Part shown: positions 21,055 to 28,250 of the stretch, piece by piece
Layout: the number at the start of each line of letters is the position of its first letter
Position numbering within the stretch: position 1 is the stretch's first letter
Origin: a virus
DNA: 34,953 nt
Strand: one strand, 5' to 3'
IMG/VR virus record: IMGVR_UViG_3300032665_000114
Location: 1 to 34,953 of that record
Notes under the pieces: model-generated
Databases searched by the model: none
The model's input: only the letters and a program-made list of their open reading frames with translations
Told to the model about the DNA's origin: nothing
Made by a program: the position numbers and the translations under genes

Positions 21055-21314
21055 GGTGTAATGATCCTTACTTGGGTACCTCGCCCCGGCAACTTACTCA
21101 CCGTGGCAAACTGTCCCTTGGCAACTAGGCTGGGGTAGATTGACGTAGTCCTACCGCTGAAACCTGTCACAACGAATCGTTGCAGTCGGGGCAATGGGAC
21201 ACGCCAAAGCTTACCCACTCCGTGGACTCCGTCAAACTCGATGATTTCCCCGACGGCCAAAGCTGAATCAAGTTCAACCGTGAACTTGTCCAAGATTTTG
21301 ACCAGCCTTGTCAT
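21051..21314 (-). CDS. 87-residue protein, unknown function
   Basis: The ATG at 21314 overlaps the stop of the nuclease gene (ATGA) and has AGGA before it; a TTG six bases upstream is an alternative. The predicted fold is mostly beta, with hydrophobic strands (KFTVELDSALAVGEIIEF, LQRFVVTGFSGRTTSIYP). No family recognised. Its neighbours are the nuclease upstream and a Tat-signal protein downstream. Confidence 0.7.
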   Translation of the reverse strand: MTRLVKILDKFTVELDSALAVGEIIEFDGVHGVGKLWRVPLPRLQRFVVTGFSGRTTSIYPSLVAKGQFATVSKLPGRGTQVRIITP

Positions 21315-22279
21315 AACCAATCCTCGCTAACCCCTGGGGTCTTGACTCGAAACCCCCGTTGCAACAACCCTGCTCTGACTCCCGGCTTGGCCGCACAGAC
21401 CTCCCGAAAGTCACACCCGCCGTAAAGGCCGCAGGATTTGTCATTCTGGGGCCAGTGGGCTGCGATCGCGCAAGCCTCCATCTGACCAAGCCAATAATGG
21501 CTATCCCGCAACCACTCATCCAGGCCTTCCTCGGTCCTCGGCACCAAGCCTCGGTCGAAGCGGGAGAACGTCACTTTGACTTCAATCCCATCTACGATGA
21601 GCCCCTCGACCGGGAAGTCGAAGGCGGTTTTGGCAGCAATCGAATAAAGGGAGAACTGGTTATCGGGACTAAATTTCTTGTAGAAGTCGATACCCAGGGC
21701 ATGGCCTGTCGTCTTAATATCCTTTACGAAAAACTTCCCGCCGAGTTCGACAATCTTGTCCAGCTTTCCGATGAAGATCACAGACTCGTTGGCCCTGGTA
21801 CGGTAGCCCGAGTCGATCGCGAAGTCAAGCTCCACCGCCGGCTTCCCGCTGGCCAGTCTGACCGTCCTGCACGGGTCCGGCGATTCGAGGTTCCATTTAT
21901 CCAGGTACCAAACTAGGGTCCTCACGGCTCCTTCTCGCGTCTTCGCGTTGTCGCCGGAAGTCCAGGGGCGGTGGAGCTTTGAGTCCCAGGTAGCGCGAAG
22001 CGCCCACTCAACCACATCTAACAAGGCAGCTTCGTGCTCCATCCCAGCGAGAACATTCAGGTCATATCTCTCGCTCCCTTGATGAATCAACGTTCCGAAG
22101 GTCAGGTGGACGCTGCGATTAAACGGCTCGAGGCCAAGTACAACCGAATAATAATACTGCCTTGGGCACGCTTTGAACGGCCCGAGGCTGCTGCTGTTGA
22201 CCTGGACCTGGAGACCAGGGATGGCCTTGGAAAACCTCGGGTCGGAGAGGAACGCTGGCTGGGTTTGTATCATTTCCAT
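21311..22279 (-). CDS. PD-(D/E)XK superfamily (RecB/Cas4-like) nuclease with four-cysteine cluster
   Basis: 322 residues; start at 22279 follows GGGAGG by eight bases. SSSLGPFKACPRQYYYSVVL (30-49) and LTFGTLIHQGSERY (59-72) are the opening motifs of PDDEXK_1 nucleases; GKLDKIVELG (171-180) with VKDIKTTG (185-192) are the catalytic Asp and (D/E)xK residues. Cys38 near the start and Cys283, Cys289, Cys295 near the end form the spacing of an iron-sulfur clasp as in AddB/Cas4/Dna2. Together with the Sak4-like ATPase it likely forms the phage recombination module. Confidence 0.85.
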   Translation of the reverse strand: MEMIQTQPAFLSDPRFSKAIPGLQVQVNSSSLGPFKACPRQYYYSVVLGLEPFNRSVHLTFGTLIHQGSERYDLNVLAGMEHEAALLDVVEWALRATWDSKLHRPWTSGDNAKTREGAVRTLVWYLDKWNLESPDPCRTVRLASGKPAVELDFAIDSGYRTRANESVIFIGKLDKIVELGGKFFVKDIKTTGHALGIDFYKKFSPDNQFSLYSIAAKTAFDFPVEGLIVDGIEVKVTFSRFDRGLVPRTEEGLDEWLRDSHYWLGQMEACAIAAHWPQNDKSCGLYGGCDFREVCAAKPGVRAGLLQRGFRVKTPGVSEDWL

Positions 22280-22482
22280 TGTGCGGCCTCCCGACATGCG
22301 AGGATAACCGCAGAATACATAGCAAATTTGTCTTCAGCTGAGGTTTCAAGCGGTGATGCACACCATTCGATCATCGCCCATTCGATCACTTGGAGAAGCA
22401 ATTCTCTCGGCTGTCGATTTAACTCACAACCGAACATATTGATAGTTCGTCCTGATGGGGGAAAAGCGGGTTCGAGCGACAT
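22270..22482 (-). CDS. 70-residue protein, unknown function
   Basis: Contains INMFGCELNRQPRELLLQVI and a helical end (AEDKFAMYSAVILACREAAQ). It overlaps the nuclease start by 10 bases and is 12 bases after the preceding gene, so it is in the same operon. No family recognised. The ribosome site (AAAGG) is modest. Confidence 0.65.
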   Translation of the reverse strand: MSLEPAFPPSGRTINMFGCELNRQPRELLLQVIEWAMIEWCASPLETSAEDKFAMYSAVILACREAAQWK

Positions 22483-22494
22483 GGTGGCTGCCTT

Positions 22495-22770
22495 TCAAAA
22501 GTCCAGATCGCCTTGGACCTGGATGGTCTGACCGAGGATGACCTTGGCGGTCTTCGGAACCTTGGCGGCTGGAGTGGCCTTCCCCGGCTTGGCCTCTTCG
22601 GATTTCGCAAACCTCTTCCGCTGTGCCCGAAGCGCCTCAACGATCCTCGGCACGGCGGCCTTAAACCTGGCAATTTCCCTATCCGGGTCGATCGACATGA
22701 GGTCGGCCAACGAAGCTGGCGAAGCCTCGGCGAGTGCAGTGGACTGTGGGATGACTCCGGTCTCATTCAT
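22495..22770 (-). CDS. 91-residue protein with acidic -GDLDF C-terminus
   Basis: The N-terminal part has a short helix (DPDREIARFKAAVPRIVEAL) followed by a Lys/Ala/Pro-rich linker (SEEAKPGKATPAAKVPKTAK) and a final strand VILGQTIQVQGDLDF. The terminal acidic-hydrophobic motif resembles SSB tails and recurs in at least three other products of this region. Function unknown. It overlaps the upstream gene by ATGA. Confidence 0.65.
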   Translation of the reverse strand: MNETGVIPQSTALAEASPASLADLMSIDPDREIARFKAAVPRIVEALRAQRKRFAKSEEAKPGKATPAAKVPKTAKVILGQTIQVQGDLDF

Positions 22771-22973
22771 GACTGCTGACTCCCTGCATCAATCTTGGCT
22801 CTCGCGGCGGCTTTCAGTTCCAAGACTCGCTTATGCACAATCTTCCTGACCGCCCTGGCCGTTCCAAACGCCGTTGCTGACCTCGGCCCGTAGTTCGCCT
22901 CCAGCCAGTCCCAGTCCTCCGCATAAAGCTGCACATGCCGGGCGACGGTCGGCAGTTCTTCCTTCTTGCTCAT
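22767..22973 (-). CDS. 68-residue possibly ribbon-helix-helix-like protein
   Basis: TVARHVQLYAEDWDWLEANY followed by TARAVRKIVHKRVLELKAAA gives one strand and two helices, the shape of short ribbon-helix-helix proteins in phages (HVQLYAEDW as strand, AVRKIVHKRV as second helix). DNA binding is an inference. Start overlaps the stop of the upstream gene (ATGA). Confidence 0.6.
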   Translation of the reverse strand: MSKKEELPTVARHVQLYAEDWDWLEANYGPRSATAFGTARAVRKIVHKRVLELKAAARAKIDAGSQQS

Positions 22974-23251
22974 GGCCCCGTTCCTTTTTTCTCGACCTTG
23001 ACGATCACCAGGTCGCCTTCGGATTTTAGCTCTTCTGGGATCGTTCGGATTTCTAACTGACGAAGTTCTGCGTCATACGCGTCGGCTCGTGCTCGGTAGA
23101 ACTCGTTCTTGGCTTTTTCGACATTCGGGGTTCTGATGATGACGCCGATTCTGGCTCGCAGGGCGTAGTAAAGTTGCCCCAACCTGTCGGTCGGAAAAGC
23201 ATCAAGTTTGATGTTGGATGGGCGAGGTTCTGGCTCGGTCATAGCTGGCAT
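22970..23251 (-). CDS. 93-residue protein, unknown function
   Basis: The centre (DRLGQLYYALRARIGVIIRT, AKNEFYRARADAYDAELRQL) is helical and the end is a small Lys-rich strand (EGDLVIVKVEKKGTGP). The ribosome site GGAGAG stands just before two in-frame ATG codons (23251 and 23242); its spacing favours the second. No family recognised. Confidence 0.65.
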   Translation of the reverse strand: MPAMTEPEPRPSNIKLDAFPTDRLGQLYYALRARIGVIIRTPNVEKAKNEFYRARADAYDAELRQLEIRTIPEELKSEGDLVIVKVEKKGTGP

Positions 23252-23271
23252 CTCTCCGGCCGCAACGCGGC

Positions 23272-23748
23272 CTATAGCATATCCTCGATCGCGGCCTTCG
23301 CCGTCTCCATCTTGGCCCGGAGTCTCCTCGTCGCCTCGGCGATCAGGTCGGTTCTTCCGACCAGCTTCGCGACCTCCGCCTCGTACTCCCCTTCCGGCAG
23401 TTGATACCCACCGCTGCGCTGCAGACTCTCCACCTGCTCCTCCGCGAGTGTCCGAAGTTCCGCCGCGAGGCTGCCAGATTTGACCTTGCTTTGTGGCCGG
23501 GGTTTGAACTGGTATTCCGCGTCGATGGCCTTGGCGCGGAGCTGGAGCGCCGCTAGCCCCTGCTCGTCCAAAATCCCGTCGTGGCTTCCATGGCTTCGCA
23601 GCAACCTGTCATATTCCCGCCGGATGGCCTCGCGGATGTTCTCCGCCCTGACGTTGTTCAGGACTTCCGACTCGGTCTTGCCAATGGTCTGACCTGGGGC
23701 GAACGGCTCGCTGATCTCGAACGAGTAGTGAGATAGGGAAATTTGCAT
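23272..23748 (-). CDS. 158-residue helical protein, first gene of an operon
   Basis: The N-terminus has strand-like MQISLSHYSFEISEPFAPGQ; the rest is helical (NIREAIRREYDRLLRSHG, LAAELRTLAEEQVESLQRSG, ATRRLRAKMETAKAAIEDML). No family recognised. It is preceded by a very good promoter (23796-23824) and a GC hairpin, so it starts the transcription unit that includes the Tat and recombination genes. The sequence before ATG (GGAACCTCCTCCCC) has no plain Shine-Dalgarno motif and resembles the leaders at 32865 and 33821. Confidence 0.75.
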   Translation of the reverse strand: MQISLSHYSFEISEPFAPGQTIGKTESEVLNNVRAENIREAIRREYDRLLRSHGSHDGILDEQGLAALQLRAKAIDAEYQFKPRPQSKVKSGSLAAELRTLAEEQVESLQRSGGYQLPEGEYEAEVAKLVGRTDLIAEATRRLRAKMETAKAAIEDML

Positions 23749-23778
23749 GGGGAGGAGGTTCCGTGGTGGGGAAGCGGG

Positions 23779-23824
23779 GCGCGAAGCGCGGGTCCATTGT
23801 AGGGTAGGGCGATAGCATGGTCAA
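23779..23824 (-). promoter_or_regulatory. Leftward sigma70-type promoter with leader hairpin
   Basis: On the minus strand TTGACC (23819-23824), 17 bases, then TACAAT (23796-23801). The leader contains the short hairpin GCGC-GAA-GCGC (23779-23789) about 30 bases before the start codon. The same plan (promoter, GCGCGAAGCGC hairpin, ATG) is found at 32888-32943. Confidence 0.7.
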
Positions 23825-23848
23825 GGGGGGAAGGGCACGGGATGGGGG

Positions 23849-23900
23849 ACTATGGACAAGGGACGCATGATCCCCCTTGTCCATAGTTTGACCATCAAAC
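23849..23900. repeat. 14-bp inverted repeat joined to dispersed palindrome (copy 2)
   Basis: ACTATGGACAAGGG (23849-23862) and its exact complement (23874-23887) flank 11 bases. The right arm runs directly into the palindrome GTTTGA-CCA-TCAAAC (23886-23900). The segment GTCCATRGTTTGAC recurs at 10738 and 34111 (opposite strand there). It lies between two leftward genes, just upstream of the promoter at 23796; it could be a terminator-like structure for the preceding unit, an operator, or both. There is no T tract. Confidence 0.6.
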
Positions 23901-23917
23901 TTGACAGCCTTCCCCAG

Positions 23918-24292
23918 TCAAAAGTCCAAATCATCGTTGATAACGATCGTGGGTTCTTTCGAGCTGAAGACCACGGTTCTACCTCGAAGACTCTCCGGAT
24001 CTGGATGCGCCCAGGTAACCGCGTCCTGGGGCGGCTCCTCCGCGAAGAAGTCTCGGAAGGTTTTTTCCGGGTCGGAGTTCCAAGCTGCTAGAAACGTCGG
24101 AACTTCATGCTCGAACAACGAGGTCATAAACGTCCTTCCGTTCCCGCCGTGGAAGACTTTGACGAGCCAACGAGGCCCCACCACATCTCCGCTTTCCGGA
24201 ACCAGCACAAGCCCTGGCAAGATGGTCGTGCTGGCAAGCCAGTAGGGCATTCCGACATATGACCGAGGTCTGTCGGGATCGTGGAATCTCAT
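23918..24292 (-). CDS. 124-residue protein with -NDDLDF C-terminus
   Basis: Contains DPDRPRSYVGMPYWLASTTI, PRWLVKVFHGGNGRTFMTSL and SDPEKTFRDFFAEEPPQDAV, and ends in TIVINDDLDF. The terminal acidic-hydrophobic motif is shared with the proteins at 22495 and 32602. No family recognised; the beta/helix mix looks like a single small domain. ATGA overlap with the upstream gene; last gene before the palindromic element. Confidence 0.65.
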   Translation of the reverse strand: MRFHDPDRPRSYVGMPYWLASTTILPGLVLVPESGDVVGPRWLVKVFHGGNGRTFMTSLFEHEVPTFLAAWNSDPEKTFRDFFAEEPPQDAVTWAHPDPESLRGRTVVFSSKEPTIVINDDLDF

Positions 24293-24579
24293 CGCGAGGT
24301 CTCTCCCAACAACAAGGGCGGCCGAACGGCCGCTAGGACCTCGATCCCCTTCATCCCGCCATTGATTGTCTGGTCAAATTTCTCCCAGGCGGAATTGATG
24401 GCTTCGGCCGCCTCCAACCCATTCGCGGAGGAGCTTACCGTGATTCCGTTTCGTTCGAGAGTAATGTACGCAAACCAGACCTTGGGCTTGAGATAACTCT
24501 CAATACTTCGACTAAATGACAACTTGGCCTCGACGAGGTCGAGTTTGGCACAAATGGCTTCAATGCTGAGCTTGGTCAT
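24289..24579 (-). CDS. 96-residue protein, unknown function
   Basis: A helical start (SIEAICAKLDLVEAKLSFSR) is followed by strands (VWFAYITLERNGITVSSSAN) and a helix (EAAEAINSAWEKFDQTINGG). No family recognised. ATG follows AAAGGACTCC. ATGA overlap with the next gene and a 35-base gap after the helicase gene. Confidence 0.65.
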   Translation of the reverse strand: MTKLSIEAICAKLDLVEAKLSFSRSIESYLKPKVWFAYITLERNGITVSSSANGLEAAEAINSAWEKFDQTINGGMKGIEVLAAVRPPLLLGETSR

Positions 24580-24614
24580 GGTAGGGAGTCCTTTCGAGGT
24601 TGGTGTGTGGTGGT

Positions 24615-26192
24615 TCAGCCGTTAAAGTCTTCCAAATTCGCTTCCACCAGGACATTCTTCGTCCGGGTCTCGCAGACGTACTTGAGGTTCCATTCCTGCC
24701 TCAGTTGACTCTCATCCCCCCGCTTCGCCGCTTGCCGGGCGAATTTGCTCGGCACTCTCCAGGGGTCCAGATGGACGACCACGTCCCATTCCAGTCCTTT
24801 CGACTTGTGAATGGAGCCCAGGATGACTTGGCCACTCGCGGAGTCAAAAAGCCTATCAATCGCGAGCTTCATCCCTCCGACATCGTTGATCCCATCCGCG
24901 CTTGCAACCGCCCGCAGGCACTCTGCCCGATCGACAATCCCAGCGACCTTCCCATCGTGGCCATTTGCCAGCGCAAGGGAAGTCTCTCGTTCCTCCCAGT
25001 CCCGGAGTTTGGCACAAAAAACATCTACCGGGACCAGGTCCCCTGGCTCGATTTTCTTCACCAGAGCAATTAGCCCTTTTCCTATGTCCCGGCCTAGCAT
25101 GATAACTCCGACCCCGCTTCGGATTAGCTTGAACGCGAGCGACAGCAAGGGGCCGTTGTTCCGACAGAGAACCGCAAGGCTCGCGTTGCTTGCAGGTTTC
25201 AGCCCTAGCAAGGTCCCCTTGTCCCAGCCAACCGGGCCTTCGGCGTCTTCCTCCCACTCCCACTTACTTGCACTCCCCTCCGCGTTCGTATGCCACGCGC
25301 GGAAGCCAGGGGCATGATGCTGCTGTCGGGCAACAATCGTCTTCGGACAGCGAAAGGTCAAGGTCAGCGGTTTGCTGTCCCAGGCTTTTCTCAGCAACAG
25401 CATCTCAGCCATGGACTCCGAGTGGGCCCCTCGAAATCCATAGATTGCCTGCTTTGGGTCCCCGCAGACGAACAGGCGTCCATCCGGCCTGAGGCTCCGT
25501 TCGACCATTCTATGCTGCAACGAACTCAGATCCTGGGCCTCGTCCACCAGCATCACCGGATACTGCGGAAACTTCAGCCCGAAGACCGTTGGGTAGTAAA
25601 TCTGGTCGTCGAAGGAGATAACTCCTCGCTCGGTCAGATGGTTGTTCTGGGCCAGGACCTCCCGGCAGAGTTCGAGAATGAACTCTGTCGTCTCGCGGGG
25701 GATCATTTTGGAGTCAGCGAGGTCGAGCCAGTTGTCGTCGGTGTCGGGCAGGAGCCCAACCCCCTGGCTTTTCGGAATGACCCCGGCGGCCTGGGCCTCG
25801 ACAACCAGGGTCCTTGCCGCGTCCCAGTCATCGGAACCAAGTTCCAGCTTCCAAGCCTTCGCGACTTCGGAGACCAACTTGCCAACCTTCTTGGTATCAA
25901 TGCTCCAGCGAGTCACTCCCGGCATCCCGCGCATGAGCGCGCCGTAGCCGTAGCCGTTCATGGTGCTCACGCTGAAATTATCCGAGAACCTTTCTTTCAG
26001 TTCCGTCGCTATGCTCTTGTTGAACGCGAGCGCCACCGCCGGGACTTTGATCTTCCTCCCCAACAACTGCAACGTTGTCGTCTTGGCACAGCCGGCGTAG
26101 GCCGAGATCATCATCGAGTTCGAGCTTGCAATTGTCGTCGCGACGATGTCGTCTTGTTCCTCGGTCGGAGTTACAGTTGGTTTGATGGCCAT
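24615..26192 (-). CDS. UvrD/Rep-like superfamily 1 helicase
   Basis: 525 residues. Motif I is AYAGCAKTTTL (31-41), with Ala where the second Gly of AGSGKT usually is; the Lys-Thr is kept. Motif II is VDEAQDLS (216-223), motif III VCGDPKQAIYGFRGA, motif IV LTLTFRCPKTI, motif V ILGSIHKSKGLEWDVVVHLD and motif VI LKYVCETRTKNVLVEA. All are in the expected order, so it is a compact helicase with reduced accessory domains. It ends NLEDFNG. Role: DNA unwinding in phage replication or recombination. The start overlaps the stop of the HIRAN-like gene (TAATG). Confidence 0.85.
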   Translation of the reverse strand: MAIKPTVTPTEEQDDIVATTIASSNSMMISAYAGCAKTTTLQLLGRKIKVPAVALAFNKSIATELKERFSDNFSVSTMNGYGYGALMRGMPGVTRWSIDTKKVGKLVSEVAKAWKLELGSDDWDAARTLVVEAQAAGVIPKSQGVGLLPDTDDNWLDLADSKMIPRETTEFILELCREVLAQNNHLTERGVISFDDQIYYPTVFGLKFPQYPVMLVDEAQDLSSLQHRMVERSLRPDGRLFVCGDPKQAIYGFRGAHSESMAEMLLLRKAWDSKPLTLTFRCPKTIVARQQHHAPGFRAWHTNAEGSASKWEWEEDAEGPVGWDKGTLLGLKPASNASLAVLCRNNGPLLSLAFKLIRSGVGVIMLGRDIGKGLIALVKKIEPGDLVPVDVFCAKLRDWEERETSLALANGHDGKVAGIVDRAECLRAVASADGINDVGGMKLAIDRLFDSASGQVILGSIHKSKGLEWDVVVHLDPWRVPSKFARQAAKRGDESQLRQEWNLKYVCETRTKNVLVEANLEDFNG

Positions 26193-26638
26193 TAGTTGAA
26201 CTCCACTGTGAGCGTGACCAGTTCGCCAACAAACCCCGCCGTCGCCTTCAACGGGAAGTCCATTCCGAATACCTGCATGGCTTGGCGGATCTCGACATTG
26301 CCGACGAGGCTAGCATCCGCCGCCTTGGCCTTCGCGAGGGGCTTTCCTCCGCTTGCGGCGACATGACCGAGAAATATTTCTCCCGCTTCATTCAGGTCCG
26401 CCACGCTGCTTCCCATGCCGAGAAGTTCAAACTCCAGCGCAAACAACGACTCTTGGTCAAATGCCCTCACGGCCACCTTCACCTTGATCGCGTTGGCGTC
26501 ATACGGGTTGTCACTCGCATCCAGCAATTCCACCTGGGCCCCGGCGGGCAGGGCCTTCAGGACCACTTTGCTCGGCGGGACGAAATGCTGGCCGACGAGA
26601 AAGGTCTTGAGCTTGGTAAACGTGGTGATCTGGTCCAT
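26192..26638 (-). CDS. HIRAN-like domain protein
   Basis: 148 residues; ribosome site AAAGGAG before ATG. VVLKALPAGAQVELLDASDN followed directly by PYDANAIKVKV is the HIRAN signature (strand, E/D-x-x-NPYDxNAIxV), and a later FLGHVAASGGKPLAKA corresponds to the LGYLP region. HIRAN domains bind 3'-OH DNA ends (as in HLTF) or act as modules on SNF2 and nuclease proteins. The protein is translated directly before the helicase and could direct it to DNA ends. The C-terminal part (QVFGMDFPLKATAGFVGELV) is unassigned. Confidence 0.7.
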   Translation of the reverse strand: MDQITTFTKLKTFLVGQHFVPPSKVVLKALPAGAQVELLDASDNPYDANAIKVKVAVRAFDQESLFALEFELLGMGSSVADLNEAGEIFLGHVAASGGKPLAKAKAADASLVGNVEIRQAMQVFGMDFPLKATAGFVGELVTLTVEFN

Positions 26639-26650
26639 GCTGGTTCTCCT

Positions 26651-26809
26651 TTATATTATCGTTAGTTCGTTTTTTGCCAAATTCAAGATAAGATCAGCTA
26701 TTTCAACACTACCATAATCCGTTGCCATACTACCATTGTCTCGCCAGATCATGATCTTGATCTCTGGCGGAAGCGTAGACAAATGTTCGATCAGCTCTGC
26801 GACTGTCAT
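26651..26809 (-). CDS. 52-residue protein of a small phage family
   Basis: Begins MTVAELIEHLSTLPPEIKIM and continues IWRDNGSMATDYGSVEIADL. The MTVxELIExLxxLPPxxxV pattern is one I know from many small phage and plasmid proteins of unknown function. A GGAGG site stands five bases before ATG, and the start overlaps the upstream stop (ATGA). The next gene starts 13 bases after its stop, and the ribosome site AAAGGAG overlaps its last codons. Confidence 0.7.
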   Translation of the reverse strand: MTVAELIEHLSTLPPEIKIMIWRDNGSMATDYGSVEIADLILNLAKNELTII

Positions 26810-26842
26810 TTGAACCTCCGACTTAACTCCCCAACAACTCCT
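26805..26842. repeat. Direct repeat, copy A
   Basis: The 26 bases starting GTCATTTGAACCTCCGACTT are identical to 27128-27153, with similarity continuing about 12 bases. Read on the minus strand they encode the protein end ELSRRFK-stop plus the GGAGG site and next ATG. It joins two adjacent gene borders and suggests duplication or recombination of small gene modules. Confidence 0.7.
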
Positions 26843-27132
26843 TCCTTAACCTGCTCCAATCGTTCTTTCACCGCGTTTAACTGTGACTCAAGCCTCGATT
26901 TTTGGTTTTCTTTCCTTCTCACGTAGGAATCAAACGCGAGTTCCACTGTCGGATACGCGAAACGTTTTCGGGCATCGGTCAATACAAACTTTCCTACTCC
27001 CCAATTGTCAAGCCAAACTCCTTTTGGAGTCTTTCTTGTCACTGTCAATTCTCGTTTTTGATAACTCGGAGCCGTTCCTTCCCAGTTATCACTATCCTCG
27101 AACCTATACCAGACTTCGTGGTCCTGGGTCAT
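26806..27132 (-). CDS. 108-residue protein, unknown function, -ELSRRFK end
   Basis: Start at 27132 was chosen from GGAGG five bases upstream; longer upstream reading is only the antisense-like shadow of the neighbour. The N-terminal part has HEVWYRFEDSDNWEGTAPSY and strands RELTVTRKTPKGVWLDNWGV; the C-terminal half is a coiled coil (KENQKSRLESQLNAVKERLE). It ends VVGELSRRFK, like the next protein upstream. Function unknown. Confidence 0.7.
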   Translation of the reverse strand: MTQDHEVWYRFEDSDNWEGTAPSYQKRELTVTRKTPKGVWLDNWGVGKFVLTDARKRFAYPTVELAFDSYVRRKENQKSRLESQLNAVKERLEQVKEGVVGELSRRFK

Positions 27133-27165
27133 TTGAACCTCCGACTTAACTCCGCCAACAATTCC
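27128..27165. repeat. Direct repeat, copy B
   Basis: Second copy of the 26-base sequence of 26805-26830, again placed exactly over a stop/GGAGG/start junction. Confidence 0.7.
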
Positions 27166-27578
27166 TCCTTCGACAACAACCCCACATCCGGCTTCAACTT
27201 CTCCACCTTCAGCGCGAGGGCCAGCAACTCCTCCCTCAGCCCGACAATCGTCACGACTTCGTCTTCCGGCGGTGGCGACCAGGACCTCCTCGGCCCGGAA
27301 TGACCACCGCCAACTCCCGCCCCTTTGACCACCATCACGACCGACTGGTCTCCAACCAGATAACAAATCTTCCCTCCATCCTTCCCGGTCCGCTTCACCA
27401 GCCCGGACTCCGTCGCTTTGTGCAGAAACCCGGAGACCCCGCCGATGGTGACGTTCTTCCTCTCGTGAGTCAGGGCCTCGTAAAGATCTCCCGCCGTGAA
27501 CACCGGCGGGAGAGCCCTCCCTGTCCACTCCGGGTCCTTCAACGCCGCGTAGGTCGCCTTCGAGGTCGATTCGGTCAT
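27129..27578 (-). CDS. 149-residue winged-helix-like protein, -ELSRRFK end
   Basis: Start at 27578 follows AAAGGAG. Residues about 25-75 (FTAGDLYEALTHERKNVTIG, then SGFLHKATESGLVKRTG) look like a small winged helix with a basic recognition helix and a wing. The C-terminal part is acidic/leucine-rich helices (LREELLALALKVEKLKPDVG) ending LLAELSRRFK. DNA binding is inferred. ATGA overlap with the neighbour. Confidence 0.65.
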   Translation of the reverse strand: MTESTSKATYAALKDPEWTGRALPPVFTAGDLYEALTHERKNVTIGGVSGFLHKATESGLVKRTGKDGGKICYLVGDQSVVMVVKGAGVGGGHSGPRRSWSPPPEDEVVTIVGLREELLALALKVEKLKPDVGLLSKEELLAELSRRFK

Positions 27579-27763
27579 CGGGGTTCTCCTTTGGTTTGTT
27601 GTTCCACGCAAATTGCCTCCTTGCGAAGCACTTGTCCCCGCGACCTTCGGTCTCGTTCATGCCATTCGTTCCGGCACTTCGTGCAGCAGAAGACCTTATG
27701 TGGAGCGGAGGACGGTAGCTCGCCGAGGGGCCTTCCGCAGTTTTTGCAGCCCAGGTCAGTCAT
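27575..27763 (-). CDS. 62-residue zinc-ribbon protein
   Basis: Start at 27763. Contains GCKNCGRPLG and KVFCCTKCRNEWHERDRR, a CxxC...CxxC ribbon followed by basic residues and a Gln/Glu-rich tail. Similar to small nucleic-acid-binding zinc ribbons of phages. It overlaps the next start (ATGA) and the upstream gene by 8 bases. Confidence 0.7.
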   Translation of the reverse strand: MTDLGCKNCGRPLGELPSSAPHKVFCCTKCRNEWHERDRRSRGQVLRKEAICVEQQTKGEPR

Positions 27764-28142
27764 TTCCCTGGTCCTTCTCCTTGGCATCAAGTAGCTTCCT
27801 CGCATCATCAAGCCCCTGGCTCCAACCACCTTGCGGCACCCTCGCACTCCCAGGCTTTCCGACCACGCCGGCCAGCGCCGCGCGAAGCATTTCCTCCCCT
27901 TGGGCCACAAAGAAACCATAACTCTGCATATCAAACGCATTCGGGAACTCATCCCCTCTCTGCCTCACCAAAAACATCACGTACCCCATCGCTGCGGCCT
28001 CCCGCATCGCGCGGGCTTCCTGGGTCTCCCAGGCGCGGAGAGGGCGAGCAATAGGCTCGGGAAGTGAGGCACTTGCAGTTGCCAACGCAGCTGTGGCGAC
28101 TGCCTCGTCCACCGCTTGCATTGCGGAAGTCAGATTGGTCAT
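27756..28142 (-). CDS. 128-residue protein, unknown function
   Basis: Ala-rich N-terminus (VDEAVATAALATASASLPEP), then a helical segment (ARAMREAAAMGYVMFLVRQR) and the conserved-looking SYGFFVAQGEEMLRAALAGV. The end is acidic (DARKLLDAKEKDQGND). No family recognised. AGGAG stands seven bases before ATG. Confidence 0.65.
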   Translation of the reverse strand: MTNLTSAMQAVDEAVATAALATASASLPEPIARPLRAWETQEARAMREAAAMGYVMFLVRQRGDEFPNAFDMQSYGFFVAQGEEMLRAALAGVVGKPGSARVPQGGWSQGLDDARKLLDAKEKDQGND

Positions 28143-28169
28143 TTTGGTTCTCCTGGTTGTGGTTTTTAC

Positions 28170-28250
28170 CTAGTTCTGGTGGGTGCGTCGAGGGAGCCCG
28201 TCGGCATCGTCAATCGCGGCGAGCTCGATGACAATGCCAATCTCGCCCAT
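28170..28250 (-). CDS. Possible 26-residue microprotein
   Basis: MGEIGIVIELAAIDDADGLP and a basic end RRTHQN. ATG overlaps the stop of the upstream gene (TGATG) and GGAGGGG lies 5-8 bases upstream. The signals are good but the product is tiny, so I give moderate weight. The 27 bases between its stop and 28142 carry nothing I recognise. Confidence 0.4.
   Translation of the reverse strand: MGEIGIVIELAAIDDADGLPRRTHQN

Noticed and set aside
25290-26195. 301-codon plus-strand frame opposite the helicase
   Set aside because: The minus strand has all helicase motifs in order; the plus-strand product has none.
27133-27660. N-terminal extension of the 108-residue protein to 284 residues
   Set aside because: The extension reads Gly/Arg/Glu-rich shadow sequence through a real gene; GGAGG and ATG at 27132 give a better start.
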